From Mesorhizobium sp. SARCC-RB16n (GTDB taxonomy: Bacteria; Pseudomonadota; Alphaproteobacteria; Rhizobiales; Rhizobiaceae): a stretch of 64,000 bases of DNA. How positions within the stretch are numbered: the stretch's first letter is position 1; the number at the start of each line of letters is the position of its first letter. The position numbers and the translations under genes are program-made. The notes below the pieces were generated by a model. That model was not told the DNA's origin. It did not search any database and saw only the letters and a program-made list of their open reading frames with translations. The stretch lies in contig NZ_ML703266.1 of NCBI RefSeq assembly GCF_008520305.1, forward strand, positions 62,001 to 126,000. The letters run 5' to 3'. Positions 27,384 through 35,605 of the stretch are shown in pieces.

Positions 27384-29228
27384 TCAGTCCGCCGGTTCCG
27401 ATTTATGCAGGACGCCGGCCGTTTCCTCGTTGAGCGCCCGGCCAGGACGGCGGGGCGTGGAAAGCGGGGTCGGGATCGGTGTGCCGATATTGCCTTTCAG
27501 GAAGCGCTGTCCCGAGCGGATGCCTTCGGCGAGCTGGGTCTCGAAGCGGGCGGTGTCCCGGCGCCTGACGTCCTCGATCGTTTCGGCGACGTCTTCGGGA
27601 TCGACGCCCAGCGCCTCGAGGGTCGAGCCGCCAAAGACGAGCGCCGATTCGAAGGTTTCGCGCAGCTGATAATCGACGCCGGCGCGGATGAGTTGCAGTG
27701 CCGTGCCGCGGTCGAAGGCGCGTGCCAGCACCGTAAGCAAGGGAAATTCCGCCTTGACGAGTTCGGCGATGCGGACGGCGGCGTCGGGCTTGTCGACACA
27801 GATGAGCACGGCCCGCGCCCGGCCGGCCCCGGCCGCGTGAAGGATGTCCAGCCGCGTGCCGTCGCCATAATAGACCTTGAAGCCGAAATCGGCGGCCGCC
27901 TGGATCATCTCGACATCGTTGTCGATGATCGAGACGTCGATGCCGCGCAAGAGCAGCGGTTGGCTGGCGATCTGGCCGAAGCGGCCGAAGCCGATGATCA
28001 GCACGCTGCCCGTCAGGCCGTCGGCGACTTCGACGCCGTCCAGCGACTGCTCGTCGCGGGGCGTAAAATAGCGCAGGGCAATGATTGCCAGCGGCGTCAG
28101 CACCATGGAAATGATGACGATCGCCGTCAGCGTCGCGTTTGCCTGGCCGTCGATGATGCCGACGGCTGCCGCCGCGGAATAGAGCACGAAGGCGAATTCA
28201 CCGCCTTGCGCCATGAAGACCGCGCGTTCCAGCGCCTGGCGGTGGCCCGATTTCAGGATGCGGGCGACGATATAGATGCCGAAGGCCTTCATCACCATGT
28301 AGGCGATGACATAGACGGCGACCAGCTTCCAGTTCGCGGCCACCACATGCAGATCGAGCGACATGCCGACCGCAAGGAAGAACAGGCCGAGCAGGATGCC
28401 GCGGAACGGTTCGATGTCGGCTTCGAGCTGATGGCGGAAGGTCGATTCCGAGAGCAGCACCCCGGCCAGGAACGCGCCCATCGCCATCGACAGGCCGCTG
28501 AGCTGCATGGCGAGCGCCGACCCGAGCACGACCAGCAGAGCCGCGGCCGTCATCACCTCGCGCGCTCGGGCATCCGCCAGGATGCGGAAGAAGGGATTGA
28601 GCAGGTAGCGTCCCGCCACCACCAGTCCGACGATCGCGGCGAGGCCGATGCCGACCTCGGTCAGTCGCTCCGACAGGCTGGTATCGGCACCGCCGGGCGC
28701 CAGGAAGGCGATCAGGGCGAGCAGCGGCACGATGGCCAGGTCCTCCAGCAGCAGGATGGAGACGATGCGCTGGCCCTTGGGCGAGGCGATTTCGCCGCGC
28801 TCCTCCAGAAGCTGCATGACGATGGCGGTCGAGGTCAGCACGAAACCGGCGCCGGCGACGAAGGATTGCGCGATCGGAAATCCTCCGGCCATGCCGACAC
28901 CGGTCAGCAGCACGGCGCAGACTCCGACTTGAAGCGCGCCAAGCCCGAAGATCTCGCGGCGCAGGCCCCAGAGCCGCGACGGCTGCATTTCCAGGCCGAT
29001 GATGAACAGGAACATGACGACGCCGAGTTCGGCGACATGGAGGATGGCTCCCGATTCGGAAAAGACACCGATGCCGAACGGGCCGATCACCACGCCGGCG
29101 GCAAGGTAACCGAGAATCGAACCGAGGCCCATGCGCTTGAAGATCGGGACAGCCACCACGCCCGCCGCCAGCAACGCCACCACCTGAACGAGATCGCTGC
29201 CCGATGCCTCTGCCGCCATGCCTGTCAT
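27384..29228 (-). CDS. Kef-type (CPA2) monovalent cation:proton antiporter with RCK/TrkA-N domain
   Basis: About 614 residues. The first 390 form a 12-helix CPA2 antiporter (GSILGYLAAGVVIGPFGIG, VMFLFIIGLEMQPSRLW, TSTAIVMQLLEERGE, FFLAVGMSLDLHVV). The rest begins with a TrkA-N dinucleotide-binding fold (VLIIGFGRFGQIASQPLLLRG) and YYGDGTRLDILHAAGA, followed by a polar tail. KefB/C proteins export K+ under electrophile or osmotic stress. A separate KefG/F ancillary subunit is not seen. The start at 29228 is tentative (29219 is also possible). Confidence 0.9.
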   Translation of the reverse strand: MTGMAAEASGSDLVQVVALLAAGVVAVPIFKRMGLGSILGYLAAGVVIGPFGIGVFSESGAILHVAELGVVMFLFIIGLEMQPSRLWGLRREIFGLGALQVGVCAVLLTGVGMAGGFPIAQSFVAGAGFVLTSTAIVMQLLEERGEIASPKGQRIVSILLLEDLAIVPLLALIAFLAPGGADTSLSERLTEVGIGLAAIVGLVVAGRYLLNPFFRILADARAREVMTAAALLVVLGSALAMQLSGLSMAMGAFLAGVLLSESTFRHQLEADIEPFRGILLGLFFLAVGMSLDLHVVAANWKLVAVYVIAYMVMKAFGIYIVARILKSGHRQALERAVFMAQGGEFAFVLYSAAAAVGIIDGQANATLTAIVIISMVLTPLAIIALRYFTPRDEQSLDGVEVADGLTGSVLIIGFGRFGQIASQPLLLRGIDVSIIDNDVEMIQAAADFGFKVYYGDGTRLDILHAAGAGRARAVLICVDKPDAAVRIAELVKAEFPLLTVLARAFDRGTALQLIRAGVDYQLRETFESALVFGGSTLEALGVDPEDVAETIEDVRRRDTARFETQLAEGIRSGQRFLKGNIGTPIPTPLSTPRRPGRALNEETAGVLHKSEPAD

Positions 29229-29489
29229 TCCGTTCGTTTGGGACCGCAACGCGTGCAGTCGGGGCCTAGAGCAATTCAGGCGCCACAACTGTCGCCAGGG
29301 CAAAGGATAGGGGCTTCGGCCAGGATCGAACAGTCCGAATCCCGATCATGCGCGATGTTGCAGGCTCGTTACACAAGTTTACGCCGTGGGCGCGTTGCTT
29401 GTTGCCACAATCGAAGGCTAAGCACGCTCGGCTTCGGCCATTGGGGGTGAGCGGCGATCAAGTCGCACCCTTTTGAGGAGATGACTGAC

Positions 29490-29756
29490 ATGAAGAAGTT
29501 TTTGCTCGTTGCCGTCGGGCTGGCGGTGCTTGCCGGTTCGGCCTGTTCGAAGGCGCCGGAATGCACGACCGAGATGGCGACCAAGAAGGCGCAGGACATG
29601 GCCGCCGCGCTGCAGGAAGCGATCACCAAGGATCCGTCCAAGGCAGCTGATCTGACCGCCAAGGTCCAAGCGGTGACGACTAAGTATCAGGGTTCCACGA
29701 CCCTAGCCGACGCCTGCAAGGCGTATGACGAGGTGACCGCCGCGATCAAGGGCTGA
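29490..29756 (+). CDS. Small lipoprotein of unknown function
   Basis: The 88-residue protein has a lipoprotein signal MKKFLLVAVGLAVLAGSAC with lipobox AGSAC, followed by a short Ala/Lys/Thr-rich helical domain containing two further Cys (PECTTEM and LADACKAYD). The start is set at 29490 because GAGGAG at 29475-29480 is nine bases upstream, whereas the in-frame ATG at 29481 abuts it. It is monocistronic and followed by a terminator-like hairpin. It was probably exported to the inner face of the outer membrane; no family is recognised. Confidence 0.75.
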   Translation: MKKFLLVAVGLAVLAGSACSKAPECTTEMATKKAQDMAAALQEAITKDPSKAADLTAKVQAVTTKYQGSTTLADACKAYDEVTAAIKG

Positions 29757-29776
29757 CGCCCGGTTCGTCTGTTCCA

Positions 29777-29810
29777 AAGGAGGCGGTGGCGATGGGCTGC
29801 CGCCTCTTTG
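29777..29810 (+). terminator. Probable intrinsic terminator of the small lipoprotein gene
   Basis: gaggcgg (29780-29786) pairs with ccgcctc (29800-29806), extended by flanking aaa/ttt, and is followed by tttgcttt. It begins 21 bp after the lipoprotein stop codon. Confidence 0.6.
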
Positions 29811-29828
29811 CTTTGGGAGGGTATTCGA

Positions 29829-29871
29829 GCAATTCAGGAAAAATGTGAAGCGGTTTTCCATCCGGAATTGC
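29829..29871. repeat. Extragenic palindromic repeat, family A, copy 2
   Basis: gcaattcagg to ccggaattgc with inner ggaaaaa and ggttttcc segments. It is the inverted equivalent of 22510-22552. It sits between two convergent genes. A fragment of the same repeat (gagcaattcagg) lies at about 29272. Confidence 0.75.
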
Positions 29872-29893
29872 GTAAAATAGAGGCGGGGTGCGT

Positions 29894-30445
29894 TCAGTTC
29901 GGCGCGATGGAGCCGACTTGGACGGCATCGACCCGCTTAAGGCTCATGCCAATGACGGGCACCAATTGGTCCTGAACGCGCACGGCGACCGTCACCGTCA
30001 TCGAGTTGTCGTCGGGAATGCGTGCCTGCATGACGCCGCGTAGTTGGTTGCGGTTGATGGTGAAGACCACCTTGCGGGCGTCGACGACATTGCCGCCGAT
30101 GATATCGAGCCCGGCACCGGCCGAGCCACCCATGAAGGAACCCTTGTAGTCACGGCCCTTGCGCTCGATCTTGGCCGACATCGGCTGGGTGAACACGCCG
30201 ACCCGGCAACCGCCGTCAAGCGTCATGCCCATCTTGCCGTCGGGGGTGGAGCCGGTAAAGCTGCAGTTGAATTTCGTGCCCTTGTACTTGCCGGCGACGA
30301 TTTCGCCGGGACCGACCCACTTGCCTTCGGCTGACTGGAAAAACTGCTTGTCCGGCTCTCCGGCGCAAGCCCCGGAGGCCATACCGGCGACTGCTGTGAT
30401 CGCCACCACCAGGGGCAGGATGCTGGACAGAATTACGCTTTTCAT
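29894..30445 (-). CDS. Hypothetical exported protein
   Basis: About 183 residues with a signal peptide (MKSVILSSILPLVVAITAVA, cleavage near ACAGEP). The mature part is beta-rich with AEGKWVGPGEIVAGKYKGT, CSFTGSTPDGKMGMTLDGGC (two Cys about 18 apart, possibly a disulfide) and IERKGRDYKGSFMGG. It looks like a periplasmic lipocalin-like or small beta-barrel protein, but I do not recognise a named family. A GTG at 30454 is an alternative start. It is monocistronic. Confidence 0.7.
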   Translation of the reverse strand: MKSVILSSILPLVVAITAVAGMASGACAGEPDKQFFQSAEGKWVGPGEIVAGKYKGTKFNCSFTGSTPDGKMGMTLDGGCRVGVFTQPMSAKIERKGRDYKGSFMGGSAGAGLDIIGGNVVDARKVVFTINRNQLRGVMQARIPDDNSMTVTVAVRVQDQLVPVIGMSLKRVDAVQVGSIAPN

Positions 30446-30569
30446 CGACGACACCCGGCAACAACGAGGCTGTTTGAAACCGGTTTGACCATGAAGAAGA
30501 TTGGTTAATGCTTCGTCACCGGGAGCCTTCGAAACCGCAGTCCGAGCACCGTCCCAAAAGAGCCGGACG

Positions 30570-31649
30570 CTATTTGCCGGGCCCGGTTGTTTCGGCGTCT
30601 TTCTTGGCCGCGAACGACGTCAGCGCGGCGAGGAAATCGCCCAGTCCCGGGCGCCTGGCGGCGCTGAAGGGCAGGGGGCGCGCCGTCTCCATCGCGGCGA
30701 TGCCGATGCGCGCCGTCATCATGCCGTTGACGACGCCCTCGCCGAGCTTGGCCGAGAGGCGCGCCGCCAGGCCGTGGCCGACGATCTGCTGGACGAAACT
30801 GTCGCCGACCGCGATCGAGCCGGTGACCGCCAGGTGCGCCAGCACGCTGCGCGCCAGGCGGAAGAAACCCAGAGTTCCGGGCCGTCCGCCATAGAGTTCC
30901 GACAGCCGGCGGATGAGGCGCCCGGCCTCGAAGACAACATAGGCGACGTCGACGAGCGCGCGCGGGCTGACCGCCGTCACCAGAGAGACGCGCTTGGCGG
31001 CCTCGAGAATCATCACCTTGGCCCTGACATCGAGGGGGCCGAGGATTTCCGCTTCCGCCAGGCGCACCAGATTGGCGCCGTCGATGATCTCGCCGCGCAA
31101 TTCGGCCAGCGCGCGCCGGCCGGCCGCGGTCTCGGGTTTGGCCGCGACGAAGGCCGACAGTTCATCGACCACCGCGCGTGCCGCCTTCGGATCGTCGCGC
31201 GCGATGGCATCGAGCGCGCGCTTCTGCAGCTTTTCGACCTCGGCGAGGCGGGCGATCGCCAGGAATTCACGAATCAGGATCACCAGAAGGGCCAGCAGCG
31301 CAATCGCCGCCATGCCGGCGGCCAGCCAGCCCAGCCATTCGGCGCGGGCAAAGAGATCGCGTATCAACTGGTCGGTCCACAGGCCGACAGCCAGCGAAAC
31401 CAGCACGCCGAAGGCGCCGAAGAAGATGCTGCCGAGAGCCGAGCGTTTTCTGGGGGCGACCGACGGCGGCGGCTCGGCGGCAATAATGTCCGGTTCGTCG
31501 AAGACGTCGACCTCCGCCGGGATGACCAGCGCCACATCGGCCTTCATCGGGCGCGGTCTGCGCGACGGTTCGGCCTGGCGTGGCGCGTCTTGTTTCGGCG
31601 CGGCTTCCGGCTCGATACGGAATGCCGCCGGTTTGCGGGGCGCGGTCAT
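30570..31649 (-). CDS. ycjF: YcjF/TIGR01620-family membrane protein (DUF697)
   Basis: The 359-residue protein has a polar N-terminus, two membrane helices in the first half (LGSIFFGAFGVLVSLAVGLW and WLGWLAAGMAAIALLALLVIL) and a C-terminal DUF697 region (GVVNGMMTARIGIAAMETARPLPF). The family always accompanies the YcjX GTPase-like protein, encoded upstream with a 4-base overlap. The pair belongs to the phage-shock (Psp) regulon in enterobacteria; its role in rhizobia is not known. It is last in the sixA-ycjX-ycjF run. Confidence 0.85.
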   Translation of the reverse strand: MTAPRKPAAFRIEPEAAPKQDAPRQAEPSRRPRPMKADVALVIPAEVDVFDEPDIIAAEPPPSVAPRKRSALGSIFFGAFGVLVSLAVGLWTDQLIRDLFARAEWLGWLAAGMAAIALLALLVILIREFLAIARLAEVEKLQKRALDAIARDDPKAARAVVDELSAFVAAKPETAAGRRALAELRGEIIDGANLVRLAEAEILGPLDVRAKVMILEAAKRVSLVTAVSPRALVDVAYVVFEAGRLIRRLSELYGGRPGTLGFFRLARSVLAHLAVTGSIAVGDSFVQQIVGHGLAARLSAKLGEGVVNGMMTARIGIAAMETARPLPFSAARRPGLGDFLAALTSFAAKKDAETTGPGK

Positions 31650-33124
31650 GCCAGATGGTCTCCGATCAGGAACTGCAAGGCGCGGTCGAGCCTGATATGC
31701 GGCAACGACAGCGTGACACCTTCGGCCGTGCGTTCGAGTTTCGGCGGACGGAACCGGACGAAGCGGATTGCCGGGTCTGTAGAGTCCTGCTTGTGGTTCG
31801 GCCCCGAAAGGTCGAAAACAGCATCAATGTTTTCCGGTAAATCACCAGGAAATATAGCCGTTTCCGTCTTTCCGTCGAATGTTTCGCCATTGATCTTCTC
31901 GCCGGCGATCGGCGTGCCGATGATAACAGGCAGTGTTTCGCGGCCCTGCTTCACGGTGCCTTCGCGGGTCGCGCGCACCGCCGCCATGGCGACCACGTCG
32001 ACATCGGCGCCGGTGAAATTCGCCCGCGCCACCGCGCGATCGGCCAGGCGCCGCACGATCGCCTGCAACCGATCGTGGCTTTCGTGGTGCAGATGATCGG
32101 CCTTGGTCGCGGCAACCAGGATGCGGTCGATACGCCGGGAGAAAAGGTCGGTGACGAAGCTGCCCCGACCGGGTCGGAAACAACTCAGGATCTCGGTGAC
32201 GGCGCGCTCAAGGTCGGCCATGGCACCTGGTCCGGCGTTCAGCGCCTGCATGGCGTCGATGAGCACGATCTGGCGGTCCAGGCGCGTGATATGCTCGCGG
32301 AAGAACGGTTTGACGACATGCGTCTTGTAGGCCTCGTAGCGCCGTTCCATCATGGCGTGCAGCGAACCGTTGCGCGCGCGCTTGTCGCCGAGGCCGGCCA
32401 GCGGCGCGAAGGTCAGCGCGGGCGAGCCTTCGAGGTCGCCGGGCATCAGGAAACGTCCGGGCGGCAAGGTCGAAAGCGCTCGCTCGTCGAGCTTGCACGC
32501 CTTGAGGTAGGCGGCGAAGCTTTCAGCCAGCCGGCGTGCCGTCATTTCGTCGGCATCGGCATTCGGGTCGATTTCCGCCGAGATCGCTCGCCAGGCCCGC
32601 GAAAGGTCCTCGCGCACCGGCAGCGTGGCCATTTCGAAGGCTTCACGCGAAAAATCAGCGAAGGATTTGCCGAGCAGCGGCAGGTCCAGAAGCCATTCGC
32701 CGGGGTAATCGACGATGTCGACCGACAGTTTGCCCGACGAGAACATGCGGCTCCAGCCGGAGGTCGATTCATATTCGATCGTCAGCCGCAGCTCCGAAAT
32801 GGCGCGGGTCGAGTCCGGCCAGACGCGATCGTTGACCAAGGCGGCGATGTGGTCCTCATACTGAAAACGCGGCACGGCGTCGTCGGGCTGCTGTTCGAGG
32901 AAGGCGCGCGCGATACGCCCCGATTTCTGCGCCTCGAACAGCGGCAGCCGTCCGCCGTGGATCAGATTGTGGACGAAGGCCGAAATGAAGACGGTCTTGC
33001 CGGCGCGGGAGAGACCCGTGACACCCAAACGCAGCGATGGAGAAAAAAGTCCGGTGGCGCGTCCCGACAATGTGTCGAGGGCAATTCTTGCCTCGTCGGT
33101 GAAGGTAGTCAGCGATGATGCCAA
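31646..33124 (-). CDS. ycjX: YcjX-family (DUF463) nucleotide-binding protein
   Basis: About 492 residues. It has a P-loop LGVTGLSRAGKTVFISAFVHNL near residue 35, DIVDYPGEWLLDLPLLG (G3-like), a LLVAATKADHLHH-type segment (ILVAATKADHLHHESHD) matching NKxD-like recognition, and QIVLIDAMQALNAGP. The family is a distinct GTPase-like clade, induced with PspA-type envelope stress in enterics. The start is a TTG at 33124 with AGAGA upstream; another TTG at 33169 would add 15 residues. It overlaps ycjF by four bases. Confidence 0.88.
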   Translation of the reverse strand: MASSLTTFTDEARIALDTLSGRATGLFSPSLRLGVTGLSRAGKTVFISAFVHNLIHGGRLPLFEAQKSGRIARAFLEQQPDDAVPRFQYEDHIAALVNDRVWPDSTRAISELRLTIEYESTSGWSRMFSSGKLSVDIVDYPGEWLLDLPLLGKSFADFSREAFEMATLPVREDLSRAWRAISAEIDPNADADEMTARRLAESFAAYLKACKLDERALSTLPPGRFLMPGDLEGSPALTFAPLAGLGDKRARNGSLHAMMERRYEAYKTHVVKPFFREHITRLDRQIVLIDAMQALNAGPGAMADLERAVTEILSCFRPGRGSFVTDLFSRRIDRILVAATKADHLHHESHDRLQAIVRRLADRAVARANFTGADVDVVAMAAVRATREGTVKQGRETLPVIIGTPIAGEKINGETFDGKTETAIFPGDLPENIDAVFDLSGPNHKQDSTDPAIRFVRFRPPKLERTAEGVTLSLPHIRLDRALQFLIGDHLA

Positions 33125-33200
33125 AATATGATCTCTCGGACTTGCGTCCGCCCGATATAGGCGCTGCAACCCGGCTTTGAAATGGCGCTGGAAATCGACA

Positions 33201-33704
33201 TCAGAGATCGGTCGGGGTCAGGAACGCTTCGAGATAGCCCGCCCCCTGGGTCGCTTTCGCCAGATCGCCGGGGAAACGGACGACCGCAAGGCCCGATGTC
33301 GGAAAGCCGTGATTGAGCATGGCCCGCTCCGTCTCGCCACCGTCGCCCGAAAGCGCGATGGCGAGGTCCTCCGTCATCGGGTTGTGCCCTATGACCAGCA
33401 ATGAACCGGGTCCGCCATGGTCCCGGACCAGCCGGAGATATCCGGCCGCGTCTTCGCTGTAGAGCGTGTCGAAAAACAGCACCTTGCCTGTGTCTGCCTG
33501 GCCGGCCAGTCCCTCGAGCGTTTCCCTGGCGCGTTTGGCGTTGGAACACAACGTCAGGTCCGGCACGTAGGAGCGGGATCGCATCGCGGTCCCCATCTTC
33601 TCGGCATCGGCGCGGCCGGATGCGTCGAGTGGACGATCGAAATCACGCATGCCCGGCAAGGCCCAGCCGGCCTTGGCGTGTCGCAAGAGAAAAAGCCTGC
33701 TCAC
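33201..33704 (-). CDS. SixA-type histidine phosphatase
   Basis: The 167-residue protein has the phosphohistidine catalytic motif LFLLRHAKAGW at the very N-terminus and the partner His in LVIGHNPMTEDLA. SixA dephosphorylates Hpt domains in E. coli, and an Hpt protein is encoded 12 kb upstream, though no link is shown. The start is a GTG at 33704 because TTGGAGG is five bases upstream; longer frames would place the RHG motif about 60 residues in. It is 76 bp upstream of ycjX on the same strand. Confidence 0.88.
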   Translation of the reverse strand: MSRLFLLRHAKAGWALPGMRDFDRPLDASGRADAEKMGTAMRSRSYVPDLTLCSNAKRARETLEGLAGQADTGKVLFFDTLYSEDAAGYLRLVRDHGGPGSLLVIGHNPMTEDLAIALSGDGGETERAMLNHGFPTSGLAVVRFPGDLAKATQGAGYLEAFLTPTDL

Positions 33705-33979
33705 CCAACCTCCAATGAAGCCCGAAAGCCGAAGTCCGGCCGCGATTAGCCACGAGAAAAGCATCGCGCACAATGGTGCGCGTTCCTCAACGCGGCGAAT
33801 CACTTGCGGAGCGAGCGGCAAAGATCGTCCTACTTTCGCCATCAAAACAGATCTATCCCGCTCCGGAGAAGGCTGCCGATGCACTTTAACAATTGCGTGA
33901 GACAGCCGCTGATTGCGCTTGTACAGGTGTCAGGCGACGAATATATAGGCGCCAAATTTGGGGCAGTTGGGTGAGTCGA

Positions 33980-34396
33980 ATGAACGACATCGTTACCGCC
34001 GATTACGTACCCTCCGAAGACGAGCCGTTCATGAACGAACGGCAGAAATCCTACTTCCGCCTAAAACTCGTCACTTGGAAAAACGACATCTTGCGCGAAG
34101 CGCGCGAAACCCTCGAAATCCTGCAGCAGGAAAACGCCAACCACCCCGACCTCGCCGACCGCGCCTCTTCGGAAACCGACCGCGCCATCGAGCTCAGGGC
34201 CCGCGATCGTCAGCGGAAGCTCATCTCAAAGATCGATTCGGCGCTGCAGCGCATCGACGAAGGCACTTACGGCTATTGCGAGGAGACCGGTGAGCCGATC
34301 GCGTTGAAGCGGCTCGACGCGCGCCCGATCGCCACCTTGTCGATCGAAGCGCAAGAGCGGCATGAGCGCCGTGAAAAAGTCTATCGCGACGACTGA
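33980..34396 (+). CDS. dksA: RNA polymerase-binding transcription factor DksA, degenerate zinc finger
   Basis: The 138-residue factor binds the RNA polymerase secondary channel and works with ppGpp in the stringent response. The coiled-coil tip HPDLADRAS keeps the DxxDxA acidic motif. The zinc-finger region reads YGYCEETGEPIALKRLDARP then ATLSIEAQE; compared with E. coli (CxSC...CIDC) only the first Cys remains, the others being Thr, Ser and Ala. This is the rhizobial form. The start at 33980 (MNDIVTADY) is used; the frame extends upstream without support. GGTGAG precedes it. Confidence 0.95.
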   Translation: MNDIVTADYVPSEDEPFMNERQKSYFRLKLVTWKNDILREARETLEILQQENANHPDLADRASSETDRAIELRARDRQRKLISKIDSALQRIDEGTYGYCEETGEPIALKRLDARPIATLSIEAQERHERREKVYRDD

Positions 34397-34418
34397 CAGA
34401 TAGCCCTGCATTGATTCC

Positions 34419-34446
34419 AAATGGCCGGTTCTCCGGCCATTTTTGT
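34419..34446 (+). terminator. Intrinsic terminator after dksA
   Basis: A 10-bp stem, aaatggccgg (34419-34428) with ccggccattt (34433-34442), has a 4-base loop ttct and a short T-run. The A-rich left arm means it may also serve the convergent FliO-like gene. Confidence 0.8.
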
Positions 34447-34530
34447 TCGATGAGCGCCGCGGACTCGACAGGGCAAAGCACGCTTGAACGTCGACCGGTT
34501 CAACTCACTGGCAGGCGGCCCCGGTGCAAA

Positions 34531-35283
34531 TCATCTCTTCTGACTCGAGAGTTCGCCCAAAAGCCTGGTCATTTCATCGTCGAGCGACGGCGGTGCCTTG
34601 GCCGCCGGCTTACCCGCCGGGGCGCCGGACCGGGGTTGGTCCAGCGAAACTTCGAGTTCCTTCATCAGCGTGTCGTCGATGCTGTCCTGCCTCGGCGGCG
34701 GTGGCGCTTGCCTGACGGCATTGGCGTTGGCGGAGCCATAGGCAGGCAGCGGCGTGACATTGGTCGACTGATAGTTTTGCGCCGCTGGTTTCGGTGCGGG
34801 CGTGGGCGCCGGTGGCGGCGCTGCCGGACGCTGGCGGGCAGGCCCTGCCACGGCCACCGGCTGGGGAGCGGGTGCTTGTCTGGGAGGCACGGGAGCGGGC
34901 TGCGGCGGCCGCGGCTTCGCGGCCGGGGCCGCGGCAGCCGGGACAGGCTGCAGGCCGCCATCTCCGGTCAACGCCGGACGGCGCGGCGCGGCGAGACGGA
35001 TGTCGCGTTCGACAACGACGTCGGTCGGGCCGCCGATCAGCAGCAGATGTTCGATGTCGTCGCGTCTCACCAGCACCAGCCGGCGATGGCTGTCGACGGC
35101 GGTGGCGTCCATGACGGCAAGCCGCGTCTTGCGGTTGCGGCCACCGGCGACAAACGTGCCGAAGGTCAGGTTGCGCACGAGCCTGACGATGATGAGAACG
35201 ATGACCAGCAGGATCAGCGCCGCGAAAGTCCACAGGAGTGCCGCCGCATAACCGGGACCCGCTACGCTATCCAGCCACTGCAT
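34531..35283 (-). CDS. FliO/MopB-domain-like single-span membrane protein
   Basis: The 250-residue protein has one N-terminal membrane helix (LLWTFAALILLVIVLIIVRLV), a short beta domain (AVMDATAVDSHRRLVLVRRDDIEHLLLIGGPTDVVVE) that resembles the FliO fold with its conserved LIGGP segment, and a long Pro/Ala-rich tail. FliO assists assembly of the flagellar export gate, but no flagellar genes are near, so the role here may differ. It is convergent with dksA. Confidence 0.72.
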   Translation of the reverse strand: MQWLDSVAGPGYAAALLWTFAALILLVIVLIIVRLVRNLTFGTFVAGGRNRKTRLAVMDATAVDSHRRLVLVRRDDIEHLLLIGGPTDVVVERDIRLAAPRRPALTGDGGLQPVPAAAAPAAKPRPPQPAPVPPRQAPAPQPVAVAGPARQRPAAPPPAPTPAPKPAAQNYQSTNVTPLPAYGSANANAVRQAPPPPRQDSIDDTLMKELEVSLDQPRSGAPAGKPAAKAPPSLDDEMTRLLGELSSQKR

Positions 35284-35462
35284 TGGTTTCCCCTGATCGG
35301 TTTGGAAAGTGACGCGACACTAGACCGTTGCGACTGGCCACCGCAAGTTGCCTTCACGCATCGTGAACAGCTTGAAACACAGGGAAGGCCGGCCGGCATC
35401 ATTTTTATCTGACATTTGCCGCCCGGGCCTTTTCCGGACTAGGAGAATGTGATTCAACCGGC

Positions 35463-35504
35463 TAAAGCGCGTCGCGCTGAAACGGATTCATGCGACGCGC
35501 TTTA
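35463..35504. repeat. Extragenic palindromic repeat, family C, copy 1
   Basis: taaagcgcgtcgc (35463-35475) pairs with gcgacgcgcttta (35492-35504), a 13-bp perfect stem around 16 bases that include gaaacggattca. Copy 2 at 56451-56484 keeps a 9-bp stem and gaaatggattca. It is immediately followed by a family-B element. Confidence 0.8.
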
Positions 35505-35521
35505 GGTCCTTGTTTTTCATT

Positions 35522-35565
35522 GCATGTCGTTTTCCCAAAACCGACGTCACTTTTAGGCGACATGC
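35522..35565. repeat. Extragenic palindromic repeat, family B, copy 2
   Basis: gcatgtcg (35522-35529) pairs with cgacatgc (35558-35565). The inner arms cccaaaa (35534-35540) and ttttagg (35551-35557) pair except for one C/A mismatch. Loop length is ten bases as in copy 1. It lies 41 bp upstream of the cckA ATG. Confidence 0.8.
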
Positions 35566-35605
35566 ATTAGGGGTCGGAACATCGGATTTCACGAGCAGGG
35601 GGCAT

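Noticed and set aside
27405-29450. Long plus-strand open frame opposite the Kef-type antiporter
   Set aside because: The antiporter on the minus strand has clear membrane and RCK motifs; the opposite frame is Arg/Asp/Gln-rich and featureless.
33893-33980. Upstream extension of dksA
   Set aside because: The added residues are Arg/Cys-rich with no homology to DksA, and a ribosome site lies just before the ATG at 33980.
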